This document shows, in pieces, positions 51,101 to 63,543 of a DNA stretch of 64,000 bases. This DNA is from Chaunax sp. Z400 (lineage: Eukaryota; Chordata; Actinopteri; Lophiiformes; Chaunacidae), in assembly GCA_037577475.1 (NCBI GenBank), contig JBAGJB010000170.1:1-64000 (forward strand), in the 5' to 3' direction. Under the pieces are notes generated by a model, which searched no databases, was not told the DNA's origin, and saw only the letters and a program-made list of their open reading frames with translations. Made by a program: the position numbers and the translations under genes. Numbering within the stretch: the stretch's first letter is position 1; every line of letters begins with the position of its first letter.

Positions 51101-53876
51101 AGTATGTTTAGTATGTATAGTATGAATAGTATGTATAGTATGTACAGTATGAATAGTATGTATAGTATGAATAGTATGAATAGTATGTACAGTATGACTA
51201 GTATGTACAGTATGAATAGTATTTGCAGTATGAATAGTATGTATAGTATGAATAGTATGTATAGTATGTACAGTATGAATAGTATGTACAGTATGAATAG
51301 TATGTATAGTATGTACAGTATGAATAGTATGTACAGTATGAATAGTATGTACAGTATGAATAGTATGTACAGTATGAATAGTATGTACAGTATGAATAGT
51401 ATGTACAGTATGAATAGTATGTATAGTATGAATAGTATGTATAGTATGAATAGTATGTATAGTATGTACAGTATGAATAGTATGAATAGTATGTATAATA
51501 TGTACAGTATGAATAGTATGAATAGTATGTATAGTATGAATAGTATGTATAGTATGAAGAGTATGTACAGTATGAATAGTATGTATAGTATGAAGAGTAT
51601 GTACAGTATGAATAGTATGTATAGTATGTACAGTATGAATAGTATGAATAGTAGTAGTATGTGTAGAATGAATAGTATGTATAGTATGAATAGTATGTAT
51701 AGAATGAATAGTATGTATAGTATGAATAGTATGTATAGTATGTACAGTATGAATAGTATGTATAGTATGAATAGTATGTATAGTATGTACAGTATGAATA
51801 GTATGTATAGTATAAATAGTATGTATGGCATGTATAGTATGAATGGTATGCATGGTATGCATAGAATTTATATGTATAGTATGAATAGTATGTATAGTAT
51901 GTATAGTAAAAAGTAGTATGTATAGTATGAAGAGTATGTATAGTAGTAGTATGTGTAGAATGAATAGTATGTATAGTATGAATAGTATGTATAGAATGAA
52001 TAGTATGTATAGTATAAATAGTATGTATATGTATGTATAGTATGTATAGTATGTACAGTATGAATAGTATGTATAGTATGAATAGTATGTATAGTATGTG
52101 CAGTATGAATAGTATTTGCAGTATGAATAGTATGTATAGTATGAATAGTATGTATAGTATGTACAGTATGAATAGTATGTACAGTATGAATAGTATGTAT
52201 AGTATGTACAGTATGAATAGTATGTACAGTATGAATAGTATGTACAGTATGAATAGTATGTACAGTATGAATAGTATGTATAGTATGAATAGTATGTATA
52301 GTATGAATAGTATGTATAGTATGTACAGTATGAATAGTATGAATAGTATGTATAGTATGTACAGTATGAATAGTATGAATAGTATGTACAGTATGTACAG
52401 TATGAATAGTATGTATAGTACGAATAGTATGTATAGTATGAGTAGTATGTATAGCATGTACAGTATGAATAGTATGTATAGTATAAATAGTATGTATAGT
52501 ATAAATAGTATGTGTAGTATGTATAGTATAAATAGTATGTACAGTATGTATAGTATGAATAGTATGTACAGTATGTATAGTATGAATAGTATGTGTAGTA
52601 TGTACAGTATGACTAGTATGTGTAGTATGAATAGTATGCATAGTATGAATAGTATGTATAGTATGTACAGTATGAATAGTATGTATAGTATGAACAGTAT
52701 GTATAGTATGTATAGTATGAATAGTATGTACAGTTTGAATAGTATGTATAGTATGTACAGTATGACTAGTATGTGTAGTATGAATAGTATGCATAGTATG
52801 AATAGTATGTATAGTATGTACAGTATGAATAGTATGTATAGTATGTACAGTATGAATAGTATGAATAGTATGTATAGTATGTACAGTATGAATAGTATGC
52901 ACAGTACGTATAGTATGTATAGTAGGAATAGTATGTACAGTATGTACAGTATGTATAGTATGTATAGTATGAATAGTATGTATAGTAAAAATAGTATGTA
53001 TAGTATGAATAGTATGTATAGTAGTAGTATGTGTAGTATGTATAGTATGTATAGTATGAATAGTATGTATAGAATGAACAGTATGTATAGTATGAATAGT
53101 ATGTATAGTATGTACAGTATGAATAGTATGTACAGCATGTATGGTATGTATTGTATGTACATTATGTAAAGTATGTATAGTATGAATAGTATGTATGGCA
53201 TGTATAGTATGAATAGTATGTATGGTATGCATGGTATGCATAGTATGTATAGAATTCATATGTATAGTATGAATAGTATGTATAGTATGAATAGTATGTA
53301 TAGTATGAATAGTATGTATAGTAGTAGTATGTGTAGAATGAATAGTATGTATAGTATGTATAGTATGAATAGTATGTATGGTATGCATGGTATGCATAGT
53401 ATGTATAGAATTTATATGTATAGTAAAAATAGTATGTATAGTATGAACAGTATGTATAGTAGTAGTATGTGTAGAATGAATAGTATGTATAATATGTATA
53501 GAATGAATAGTATGTATAGTATGAATAGTATGTATAGTATGTACAGTATGAATAGTATTTTATAGTATGAATAGTATGTACAGTATGATTAGTATGTACA
53601 GTATGAATAGTATGTATAGTATGTACAGTATGAATAGTATGTATAGTATAAATGGTATGTATGGCATGTATAGTATGAATAGTATGTATGGTATGCATAG
53701 TATGTATAGAATTTATATGTATAGTATGAATAGTATGTATAGTAAAAAATAGTATGTATAGTATGAATAGTATGTATAGTAGTAGTATGTGTAGAAATAA
53801 TAGTATGTATAGTATGTATAGTATGAATAGTATGTATAGAATGAATAGTATGTATAGTATAAATAGTATGTTTAGT
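45121..53876. repeat. Super-repeat of the 9-bp satellite, copy 2
   Basis: Partner of the 32284-45120 block. It keeps the order of higher-order units but has lost or gained some: the 4.27-kb unit of copy 1 (40847-45120) corresponds to a shortened 3.07-kb unit at 50805-53876. The rare landmark GAATTCATATG occurs once in each (near 43304 and 53262). Confidence 0.75.
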
Positions 53877-56800
53877 AAAAAATATTATGTATATGTATGT
53901 ATAGTATGAATAGTATGTATAGCATGTACAGTATGAATAGTATGTATAGTATAAATAGTATGTATAGTATGTAGAGTATGTATAGTATGTATAGTATAAA
54001 CAGTATGTTTAGTATGAATAGTATGTATAGTATAAATAATATGTATAGTATGTACAGTATGTATAGTATGTATAGTATGAACAGTATGTACAGTATGAAT
54101 AGTATGTACAGTATGAATAATATGTATAGTATGTACAGTATGTATAGTATGTACAGTATGAATAGTATGTACAGTATGTACAGTATGTATAGTATGTATA
54201 GTATGTATAGCATGTAAAGTAAAAAATAGTATGTATAGTTATAATGAGCCTATAGGTTTGTGTAGTTGTTATAATGACTCTATAGGTTTGTGTTGTTATA
54301 TTGAGCCTATAGGTTTGTGTTGTTGTCATATTGAGCCTATAGGTTTGTGTTGTTGTTATAATGAGCCTATAGGTTTGTGTTGTTGTTATAATGAGCCTAT
54401 AGGTTTGTGTTGTTGTTCTATTGAGCCTATAGGTTTGTGTTGTTGTTATCATGAGCCTATAGGTTTGTGTTGTTATTGAGCCTATAGGTTTGTGTGTGGT
54501 GAAATTGAGCCTATAGGTTTGTGTTGTTATTGAGCCTATAGGTTTGTGTTGTTATTGAGCCTATAGGTTTGTGTTGTTGTTATAATGAGAATATAGGTTT
54601 GTGTTGCTATATTGAGCCTATAGGTTTGTGTTCTATTGATCCTATAGGTTTTTGTTGTTTTTATATTGAGTCTATAGGTTTGTGTTGTTGTTATAATGGG
54701 CCTATAGGTTTGTGTTGTTATTGAGGCTATAGGTTTGTGTTGTTGTTCGATTGAGCCTATAGGATTGTGTTGTTGTTATAATGAGCCTATAGGTTTGTGT
54801 TGTTGTTATAATGAGCCTATAGGTTTGTGTTGTTATTGAGCCTATAGGTTTGTGTTGTTGTTATATTGAGCCTATAGGTTTGTGTGTGGTGACATTGAGC
54901 CTATAGGTTTGTCTTGTTGTTATAATGAGCCTATAGGTTTGTGTTGTTGTTACACTGAGCCTATAGGTTTGTGTTGTTGTTACACTGAGCCTCTAGGTTT
55001 GTGTTGTTGTTATAATGAGCCTATAGGTTTGTGCTGTTGTTCTATTGAGCCTATCGGTTTGTGTTGTTGTTATATTGAGCCTATAGGTTTGTGTTGTTGT
55101 CATAATGACCCTATAGGTTTGTGTTGTTGTTATATTGAGCCTATAGGTTTGTGTTGTTGTTCTATTGAGAATATAGGTGTGTGTTGCTATATTCAGCCTA
55201 TAGGTTTGTGTTGTTGTTCTATTGAGCCTATAGGTTTGTGTTGTTGTTATCATGAGCCTATAGGTTTGTGTTGTTATTGAGCATATAGGTTTGTGTGTGG
55301 TGACATTGAGCCTATAGGTTTGTGTTGTTATTGAGCCTATAGGTTTGTGTTGTTGTTATAATGAGAATATAGGTTTGTGTTGCTATATTGAGCCTATAGG
55401 TTTGTGTTCTATTGATCCTATAGGTTTGTGTTGTTGTTCTATTGGTCCTATAGGTTTGTGGTGTTGTTGTATTGATCCTATAGGTTTTTGTTGTTTTTAT
55501 ATTGAGTCTATAGGTTTGTGTTGTTGTTATAATGGGCCTATAGGTTTGTGTTGTTGTTATAATGAGCCTATAGGTTTGTGTTGTTGTTCGATTGAGCCTA
55601 TAGGTTTGTGTTGTTGTTATAATGAGCCTATAGGTTTGTGTTGTTATTGAGCCTATAGGTTTGTGTTGTTGTTATATTGAGCCTATAGGTTTGTGTGTGG
55701 TGACATTGAGCCTATAGGTTTGTGTTGTTATTGAGCCTATAGGTTTGTGTTGCTATATTGAGCCTATAGGTTTGTGTTCTATTGATCCTATAGGTTTGTG
55801 TTGTTGTTCTATTGGTCCTATAGGTTTGTGGTGTTGTTGTATTGATCCTATAGGTTTGTGGTGTTGTTGTATTGATCCTATAGGTTTTTGTTGTTTTTAT
55901 ATTGAGTCTATAGGTTTGTGTTGTTGTTATAATGGGCCTATAGGTTTGTGTTGTTATTGAGGCTATAGGTTTGTGTTGTTGTTCGATTGAGCCTATAGGT
56001 TTGTGTTGTTGTTATAATGAGCCTATAGGTTTGTGTTGTTGTTATAATGAGCCTATAGGTTTGTGTTGTTGTTATATTGAGCCTATAGGTTTGTGTTGTT
56101 ATTGAGCCTATAGGTTTGTGTTGTTGTTATATTGAGCCTATAGGTTTGTGTGTGGTGACATTGAGCCTATAGGTTTGTCTTGTTGTTATAATGAGCCTAT
56201 AGGTTTGTGTTGTTGTTACACTGAGCCTATAGGTTTGTGTTGTTGTTATAATGAGCCTATAGGTTTGTGTTGTTATTGAGGCTATAGGTTTGTGTTGTTC
56301 TATTGAGCCTATAGGTTTGTGTTGTTGTTATAATGAGCCTATAGGTTTGTGTTGTTATTGAGCCTATAGGTTTGTGTTGTTATTGAGCCTATAGGTTTGT
56401 GTTGTTGTTCTATTGAGTCTATAGGTTTGTGTTGTTGTTATAATGAGCCTATAGGTTTGTGTTGTTATTTAGCCTATAGGTTTGTGTTGTTGTTATAATG
56501 ACTCTATAGGTTTGTGTTGCTATATTAACCCTATAGGTTTGTGTTGTTGTTATAATGAGTCTATAGGTTTGTGTTGTTGTTATAACGATGCTATAGGTTT
56601 ATGTGTTTGTCATATTGAGCCTATAGGTTTGTGTTGTTGTTATAATGAGTCTATTGGTTTTATGTGTTTGTCATATTGAGCCAATAGGTTTTTGTTGTTG
56701 TTCTATTGATCCTATAGGTTTGTGTTGTTGTTCTATTGATCCTATAGGTTTGTGGTGTTGTCATATTTGGCCTATAGGTTTGTGTTGTTGTTCTATTGAT

Positions 56801-57162
56801 CCTATTGGTTTGTGTTGTTGTTATAATGAGCCTATAGGTTTTTGCTGTTGTTATAATGAGCCTATAGGTTTGTGCTGTTGTTCTATTGAGCCTATAGGTT
56901 TGTGTTGTTGTTATAATGAGCTTATCGGTTTGTGTTGTTGTTATATTGAGCCTATAGGTTTGTGTTGTTGTTATATTGAGCCTATGGGTTTGTGTTGTTA
57001 TTCTATTGAGAATATAGGTTTGTGTTGCTATATTCAGCCTATAGGTTTGTGTTGTTGTTACATTGAGCCCATAGGTTTGTGTTGTTGTTATAATGAGCCT
57101 ATAGGTTTGTGTTGTTATTGAGCCTATAGGTTTGTGTGTGGTGACATTGAGCCTATAGGTTT

Positions 57163-58907
57163 GTGTGTGGTGACATTGAGCCTATAGGTTTGTCTTGTTG
57201 TTATAATGAGCCTATAGGTTTGTGTTGTTGTTATAATGAGAATATAGGTTTGTGTTGCTATATTGAGCCTATAGGTTTGTCTTGCTATATTGAGCCTATA
57301 GGTTTGTGTTGTTGTTACATTGAGCCCATAGTTTTGTGTTGTTGTTATAATGACCCTATAGGTTTATGTTGTTGTTATAATGATCCTCTAGGTTTGTGTT
57401 GTTGTTATATTGAGCCTATAGGTTTGTTTTGTTGTTATATTGAGCCTATAGGTTTGTGTTGTTGTTATAATGAGCCTATAGGAATGTGTTGTTGTTATAA
57501 TGACTCTATAGGTTTGTGTTATTGTTATATTGAGCCTATAGGTTTGTGTTGTTGTCATATTGAGCCTATAGGTTTGTGTTGTTGTCATATTGAGCCTATA
57601 GGTTTGTGTTGTTGTTCTATTGATCCTATAGGTTTGTGTTGTTGTTATAATGAGTGTATAGGTTTGTGTTGTTGTTATAATGAGTCTATAGGTTTGTGTG
57701 TTTGTCATATTGAGCCTATAGGTTTGTGTTCTATTGATCCTATAGGTTTGTGGTGTTGTTGTATTGATCCGATAGGTTTTTGTTGTTGTTATATTGAGTC
57801 TATAGGTTTGCGTTGTTGTTATAATGAGCCTATAGGTTTGTGTTGTTATTGAGGCTATTGGTTTGTGTTGTTGTTCTATTGAGCCTATAGGTTTGTGTTG
57901 TTGTTATAATGAGCCTATAGGTTTGTGTTGTTGTTATATTGAGTCTATAGGTTTGTGTTGTTGTTATATTGAGTCTATAGGTTTGTGTTGTTGTTATATT
58001 GAGTCTATAGGTTTGTGTTGTTGTTATAATGAGCCTATAGGTTTGTGTTGTTGTTATATTGAGTCTATAGGTTTGTGTTGTTGTTATAATGAGCCTATAG
58101 GTTTGTGTTGTTGTTATAATGAGTCTATAGGTTTATGTTGTTGTTAAACTGAGCCTATAGGTTTGTGTTGTTGTTATAATGAGCCTATAGGTTTGTGCTG
58201 TTGTTCTATTGAGCCTATAGGTTTGTGTTGTTGTTATAATGAGCTTATAGGTTTGTGTTGTTGTCATAATGACCCTATAGGTTTGTGTTGTTGTCATATT
58301 GAGCCTATAGGTTTGTGTTGTTCTATTGATCCTATAGGTTTGTGTTGTTGTTATAATGAGCCTATAGGTTTGTGTTGTTGTTCTATTGAGCCTATAGGTT
58401 TGTGTTGTTGTTATCATGAGCCTATAGGTTTGTGTTGTTATTGAGCATATAGGTTTGTGTGTGGTGACATTGAGCCTATAGGTTTGTGTTGTTATTGAGC
58501 CTATAGGTTTGTGTTGTTATAATGAGAATATAGGTTTGTGTTGCTATATTGAGCCTATAGGTTTGTGTTCTATTGATCCTATAGGTTTGTGTTGTTGTTC
58601 TATTGGTCCTATAGGTTTGTGGTGTTGTTGTATTGATCCTATAGGTTTTTGTTGTTTTTATATTGAGTCTATAGGTTTGTGTTGTTGTTATAATGGGCCT
58701 ATAGGTTTGTGTTGTTATTGAGGCTATAGGTTTGTGTTGTTGTTCGATTGAGCCTATAGGTTTGTGTTGTTGTTATAATGAGCCTATAGGTTTGTGTTGT
58801 TGTTATATTGAGCCTATAGGTTTGTGTTGTTATTGAGCTTATAGGTTTGTGTTGTTGTTATATTGAGCCTATAGGTTTGTGTGTGGTGACATTGAGCCTA
58901 TAGGTTT
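57163..58907. repeat. Higher-order unit of the 30-bp satellite, first full copy
   Basis: It begins at a double TGTGTGTGGTGACATTGAG and continues with a fixed series of tail variants, including CCCATAGTTTTGTG, CCTCTAGG and GGAATGTGTTG. The same series restarts at 58908 and 61216 (2308 bp apart). Earlier, looser relatives are present from 54882. Confidence 0.78.
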
Positions 58908-61215
58908 GTGTGTGGTGACATTGAGCCTATAGGTTTGTCTTGTTGTTATAATGAGCCTATAGGTTTGTGTTGTTGTTATAATGAGAATATAGGTTTGTGT
59001 TGCTATATTGAGCCTATAGGTTTGTGTTGTTGTTATAATGAGAATATAGGTTTGTGTTGCTATATTGAGCCTATAGGTTTGTGTTGTTGTTACATTGAGC
59101 CCATAGTTTTGTGTTGTTGTTATAATGACCCTATAGGTTTATGTTGTTGTTATAATGATCCTCTAGGTTTGTGTTGTTGTTATATTGAGCCTATAGGTTT
59201 GTTTTGTTGTTATATTGAGCCTATAGGTTTGTGTTGTTGTTATAATGAGCCTATAGGAATGTGTTGTTGTTATAATGACTCTATAGGTTTGTGTTATTGT
59301 TATATTGAGCCTATAGGTTTGTGTTGTTGTCATATTGAGCCTATAGGTTTGTGTTGTTGTTCTATTGATCCTATAGGTTTTTGTTGTTGTTATAATGAGT
59401 GTATAGGTTTGTGTTGTTGTTATAATGAGTCTATAGGTTTGTGTGTTTGTCATATTGAGCCTATAGGTTTGTGTTCTATTGATCCTATAGGTTTGTGATG
59501 TTGTTGTATTGATCCTATAGGTTTTTGTTGTTGTTATATTGAGTCTATAGGTTTGCGTTGTTGTTATAATGAGCCTATAGGTTTGTGCTGTTATTGAGGC
59601 TATTGGTTTGTGTTGTTGTTCTATTGAGCCTATAGGTTTGTGTTGTTGTTATAATGAGCCTATAGGTTTGTGTTGTTGTTATATTGAGTCTATAGGTTTG
59701 TGTTGTTGTTATATTGAGTCTATAGGTTTGTGTTGTTGTTCTATTGATCCTATAGGTTTGTGTTGTTGTTATAATGAGCCTATAGGTTTGTGTTGTTATT
59801 TAGCCTATAGGTTTGTGTTGTTGTTATAATGACTCTATAGGTTTGTGTTGCTATATTGACCCTATAGGTTTGTGTTGTTGTTATAACGAGTCTATAGGTT
59901 TGTGTTGTTGTTATAACGATCCTATAGGTTTATGTGTTTGTCATATTGAGCCTATAGGTTTGTGTTGTTGTTATAATGAGTCTATAGGTTTGTGTTGTTG
60001 TTCTAATGAGTCTATAGGTTTTATGTTTTTGTCATATTGAGCCTATAGGTTTTTGTTGTTATTCTATTGATCCTATAGGTTTGTGTTGTTGTTCTATTGA
60101 TCCTATAGGTTTGTGGTGTTGTCATATTGAGCCTATAGGTTTTTGTTGTTGTTCTATTGATCCTATTGGTTTGTGGTGTTGTTGTATTGATCCTATAGGT
60201 TTTTGTTGTTGTTATATTGAGTCTATAGCTTTGTGTTGTTGTTATAATGAGCCTATAGGTTTGTGTTGTTGTTCTAATGAGCCTATAGGTTTGTGTTGTT
60301 GTTCTATTGAGCCTATAGGTTTGTGTTGTTGTTCTATTGAGCCTATAGGTTTGTGTTGTTGTTATAATGAGCCTATAGGTTTGTCTTGTTGTTATAATGA
60401 GCCTATAGGTTTGTGTTGTTGTTATAATGAGTCTATAGGTTTATGTTGTTGTTACACTGAGCCTATAGGTTTGTGTTGTTGTTATAATGAGCCTATAGGT
60501 TTGTGCTGTTGTTCTATTGAGCCTAAAGGTTTGTGTTGTTGTTATAATGAGCTTATAGGTTTGTGTTGTTGTCATAATGACCCTATAGGTTTGTGTTGTT
60601 GTCATATTGAGCCTATAGGTTTGTGTTGTTCTATTGATCCTATAGGTTTGTGTTGTTGTTATAATGAGCCTATAGGTTTGTGTTGTTGTTCTATTGAGCC
60701 TATAGGTTTGTGTTGTTGTTATCATGAGCCTATAGGTTTGTGTTGTTATTGAGCATATAGGTTTGTGTGTGGTGACATTGAGCCTATAGGTTTGTGTTGT
60801 TATTGAGCCTATAGGTTTGTGTTGTTATAATGAGAATATAGGTTTGTGTTGCTATATTGAGCCTATAGGTTTGTGTTCTATTGATCCTATAGGTTTGTGT
60901 TGTTGTTCTATTGGTCCTATAGGTTTGTGGTGTTGTTGTATTGATCCTATAGGTTTTTGTTGTTTTTATATTGAGTCTATAGGTTTGTGTTGTTGTTATA
61001 ATGGGCCTATAGGTTTGTGTTGTTATTGAGGCTATAGGTTTGTGTTGTTGTTCGATTGAGCCTATAGGTTTGTGTTGTTGTTATAATGAGCCTATAGGTT
61101 TGTGTTGTTGTTATATTGAGCCTATAGGTTTGTGTTGTTATTGAGCCTATAGGTTTGTGTTGTTGTTATATTGAGCCTATAGGTTTGTGTGTGGTGACAT
61201 TGAGCCTATAGGTTT
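58908..61215. repeat. Higher-order unit of the 30-bp satellite, 2308 bp
   Basis: It matches the next unit (61216 onward) at constant offset 2308 for markers such as CCATAGTTTTG, GGAATGTGTTG and TGAGTGTATAGG. It carries an extra TTATAATGAGAATATAGG/TTGCTATATTGAG pair near 59031-59075 that the next copy lacks. Confidence 0.78.
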
Positions 61216-63543
61216 GTGTGTGGTGACATTGAGCCTATAGGTTTGTCTTGTTGTTATAATGAGCCTATAGGTTTGTGTTGTTGTTATAATGAGAATATAG
61301 GTTTGTGTTGCTATATTGAGCCTATAGGTTTGTGTTGTTGTTACATTGAGCCCATAGTTTTGTGTTGTTGTTATAATGACCCTATAGGTTTATGTTGTTG
61401 TTATAATGATCCTCTAGGTTTGTGTTGTTGTTATATTGAGCCTATAGGTTTGTTTTGTTGTTATATTGAGCCTATAGGTTTGTGTTGTTGTTATAATGAG
61501 CCTATAGGAATGTGTTGTTGTTATAATGACTCTATAGGTTTGTGTTATTGTTATATTGAGCCTATAGGTTTGTGTTGTTGTCATATTGAGCCTATAGGTT
61601 TGTGTTGTTGTTCTATTGATCCTATAGGTTTGTGTTGTTGTTATAATGAGTGTATAGGTTTGTGTTGTTGTTATAATGAGTCTATAGGTTTGTGTGTTTG
61701 TCATATTGAGCCTATAGGTTTGTGTTCTATTGATCCTATAGGTTTGTGGTGTTGTTGTATTGATCCTATAGGTTTTTGTTGTTGTTATATTGAGTCTATA
61801 GGTTTGCGTTGTTGTTATAATGAGCCTATAGGTTTGTGTTGTTATTGAGGCTATTGGTTTGTGTTGTTGTTCTATTGAGCCTATAGGTTTGTGTTGTTGT
61901 TATAATGAGCCTATAGGTTTGTGTTGTTGTTATATTGAGTCTATAGGTTTGTGTTGTTGTTATATTGAGTCTATAGGTTTGTGTTGTTGTTATATTGAGT
62001 CTATAGGTTTGTGTTGTTGTTCTATTGATCCTATAGGTTTGTGTTGTTGTTATAATGAGCCTATAGGTTTGTGTTGTTATTTAGCCTATAGGTTTGTGTT
62101 GTTGTTATAATGACTCTATAGGTTTGTGTTGCTATATTGACCCTATAGGTTTGTGTTGTTGTTATAATGAGTCTATAGGTTTGTGTTGTTGTTATAACGA
62201 TCCTATAGGTTTATGTGTTTGTCATATTGAGCCTATAGGTTTGTGTTGTTGTTATAATGAGTCTATAGGTTTGTGTTGTTGTTCTATTGAGTCTATAGGT
62301 TTTATGTTTTTGTCATATTGAGCCTATAGGTTTTTGTTGTTATTCTATTGATCCTATAGGTTTGTGTTGTTGTTCTATTGATCCTATAGGTTTGTGGTGT
62401 TGTCATATTGAGCCTATAGGTTTTTGTTGTTGTTCTATTGATCCTATTGGTTTGTGGTGTTGTTGTATTGATCCTATAGGTTTTTGTTGTTGTTATATTG
62501 AGTCTATAGGTTTGTGTTGTTGTTATAATGAGCCTATAGGTTTGTGTTGTTATTGAGGCTATAGGTTTGTGTTGTTGTTCTATTGAGCCTATAGGTTTGT
62601 GTTGTTGTTATAATGAGCCTATAGGTTTGTGTTGTTTTTGAGCCTATAGGTTTGTGTTGTTGTTATATTGAGCCTATAGGTTTGTGTGTGGTGACATTGA
62701 GCCTATAGGTTTGTCTTGTTGTTATAATGAGCCTATAGGTTTGTGTTGTTGTTATAATGAGTCTATAGGTTTATGTTGTTGTTACACTGAGCCTATAGGT
62801 TTGTGTTGTTGTTATAATGAGCCTATAGGTTTGTGCTGTTGTTCTATTGAGCCTATAGGTTTGTGTTGTTGTTATAATGAGCTTATAGGTTTGTGTTGTT
62901 GTCATAATGACCCTATAGGTTTGTGTTGTTGTCATATTGAGCCTATAGGTTTGTGTTGTTCTATTGATCCTATAGGTTTGTGTTGTTGTTATAATGAGCC
63001 TATAGGTTTGTGTTGTTGTTCTATTGAGCCTATAGGTTTGTGTTGTTGTTATCATGAGCCTATAGGTTTGTGTTGTTATTGAGCATATAGGTTTGTGTGT
63101 GGTGACATTGAGCCTATAGGTTTGTGTTGTTATTGAGCCTATAGGTTTGTGTTGTTATAATGAGAATATAGGTTTGTGTTGCTATATTGAGCCTATAGGT
63201 TTGTGTTGTTCTATTGATCCTATAGGTTTGTGTTCTATTGATCCTATAGGTTTGTGTTGTTGTTCTATTGGTCCTATAGGTTTGTGGTGTTGTTGTATTG
63301 ATCCTATAGGTTTTTGTTGTTTTTATATTGAGTCTATAGGTTTGTGTTGTTGTTATAATGGGCCTATAGGTTTGTGTTGTTATTGAGGCTATAGGTTTGT
63401 GTTGTTGTTCGATTGAGCCTATAGGTTTGTGTTGTTGTTATAATGAGCCTATAGGTTTGTGTTGTTGTTATATTGAGCCTATAGGTTTGTGTTGTTATTG
63501 AGCCTATAGGTTTGTGTTGTTGTTATATTGAGCCTATAGGTTT
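61216..63543. repeat. Higher-order unit of the 30-bp satellite, ~2.33 kb
   Basis: Third copy of the same series. The block at 62771-63386 corresponds to 60441-61029 at offset 2330 and to 58133-58721 at a further 2308. It contains one extra TTGTTCTATTGATCC unit near 63205. A further copy starts at 63544 and runs past the window. Confidence 0.75.

Larger units (their letters stand above)
26458..53889. repeat. Higher-order repeats of the 9-bp satellite (ten landmark positions)
   Basis: The landmark AAAAAATATTATG starts at 26458, 27606, 32284, 35100, 37978, 40847, 45121, 47991, 50805 and 53877. Intervals are 1148, 4678, 2816, 2878, 2869, 4274, 2870, 2814 and 3072 bp, so the basic higher-order unit is about 2.8-2.9 kb, with two ~4.3-4.7 kb versions. 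The same ordered series of variant 9-mers recurs after each landmark. The units at 35100-37977 and 37978-40846 give identical translated series over their first kilobase. Confidence 0.88.
25066..54239. repeat. 29-kb satellite with a 9-bp unit (AGTATGTAT/AAT/TAC)n
   Basis: Roughly 3,200 units of AGTATGNAN, mainly AGTATGTAT, AGTATGAAT and AGTATGTAC, with rarer AGTATAAAT, AGTATGTGT, AGTATGCAT, AGTAGGAAT and AGTATGACT. Irregular landmark segments interrupt the 9-bp phase: AGTAGTAGTATGTGTAGAA, GTAAAAAATATTATGTATATG, GGCATGTATAGTATGAATGG and GAATTTATATG. Because nine is a multiple of three and the units contain no stop, all six frames stay open for hundreds of codons (MYSMNS, HTIHTV, YILFIL, YTYYSY patterns). 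These are not genes. Cytosine is rare on the + strand. Confidence 0.96.

Noticed and set aside
25027..54217. Very long frames (up to 854 codons) of MYSMNS, HTIHTV, YILFIL and YTYYSY repeats
   Set aside because: A 9-bp unit with no stop codon keeps all six frames open. There is no codon bias, start context or unique domain.
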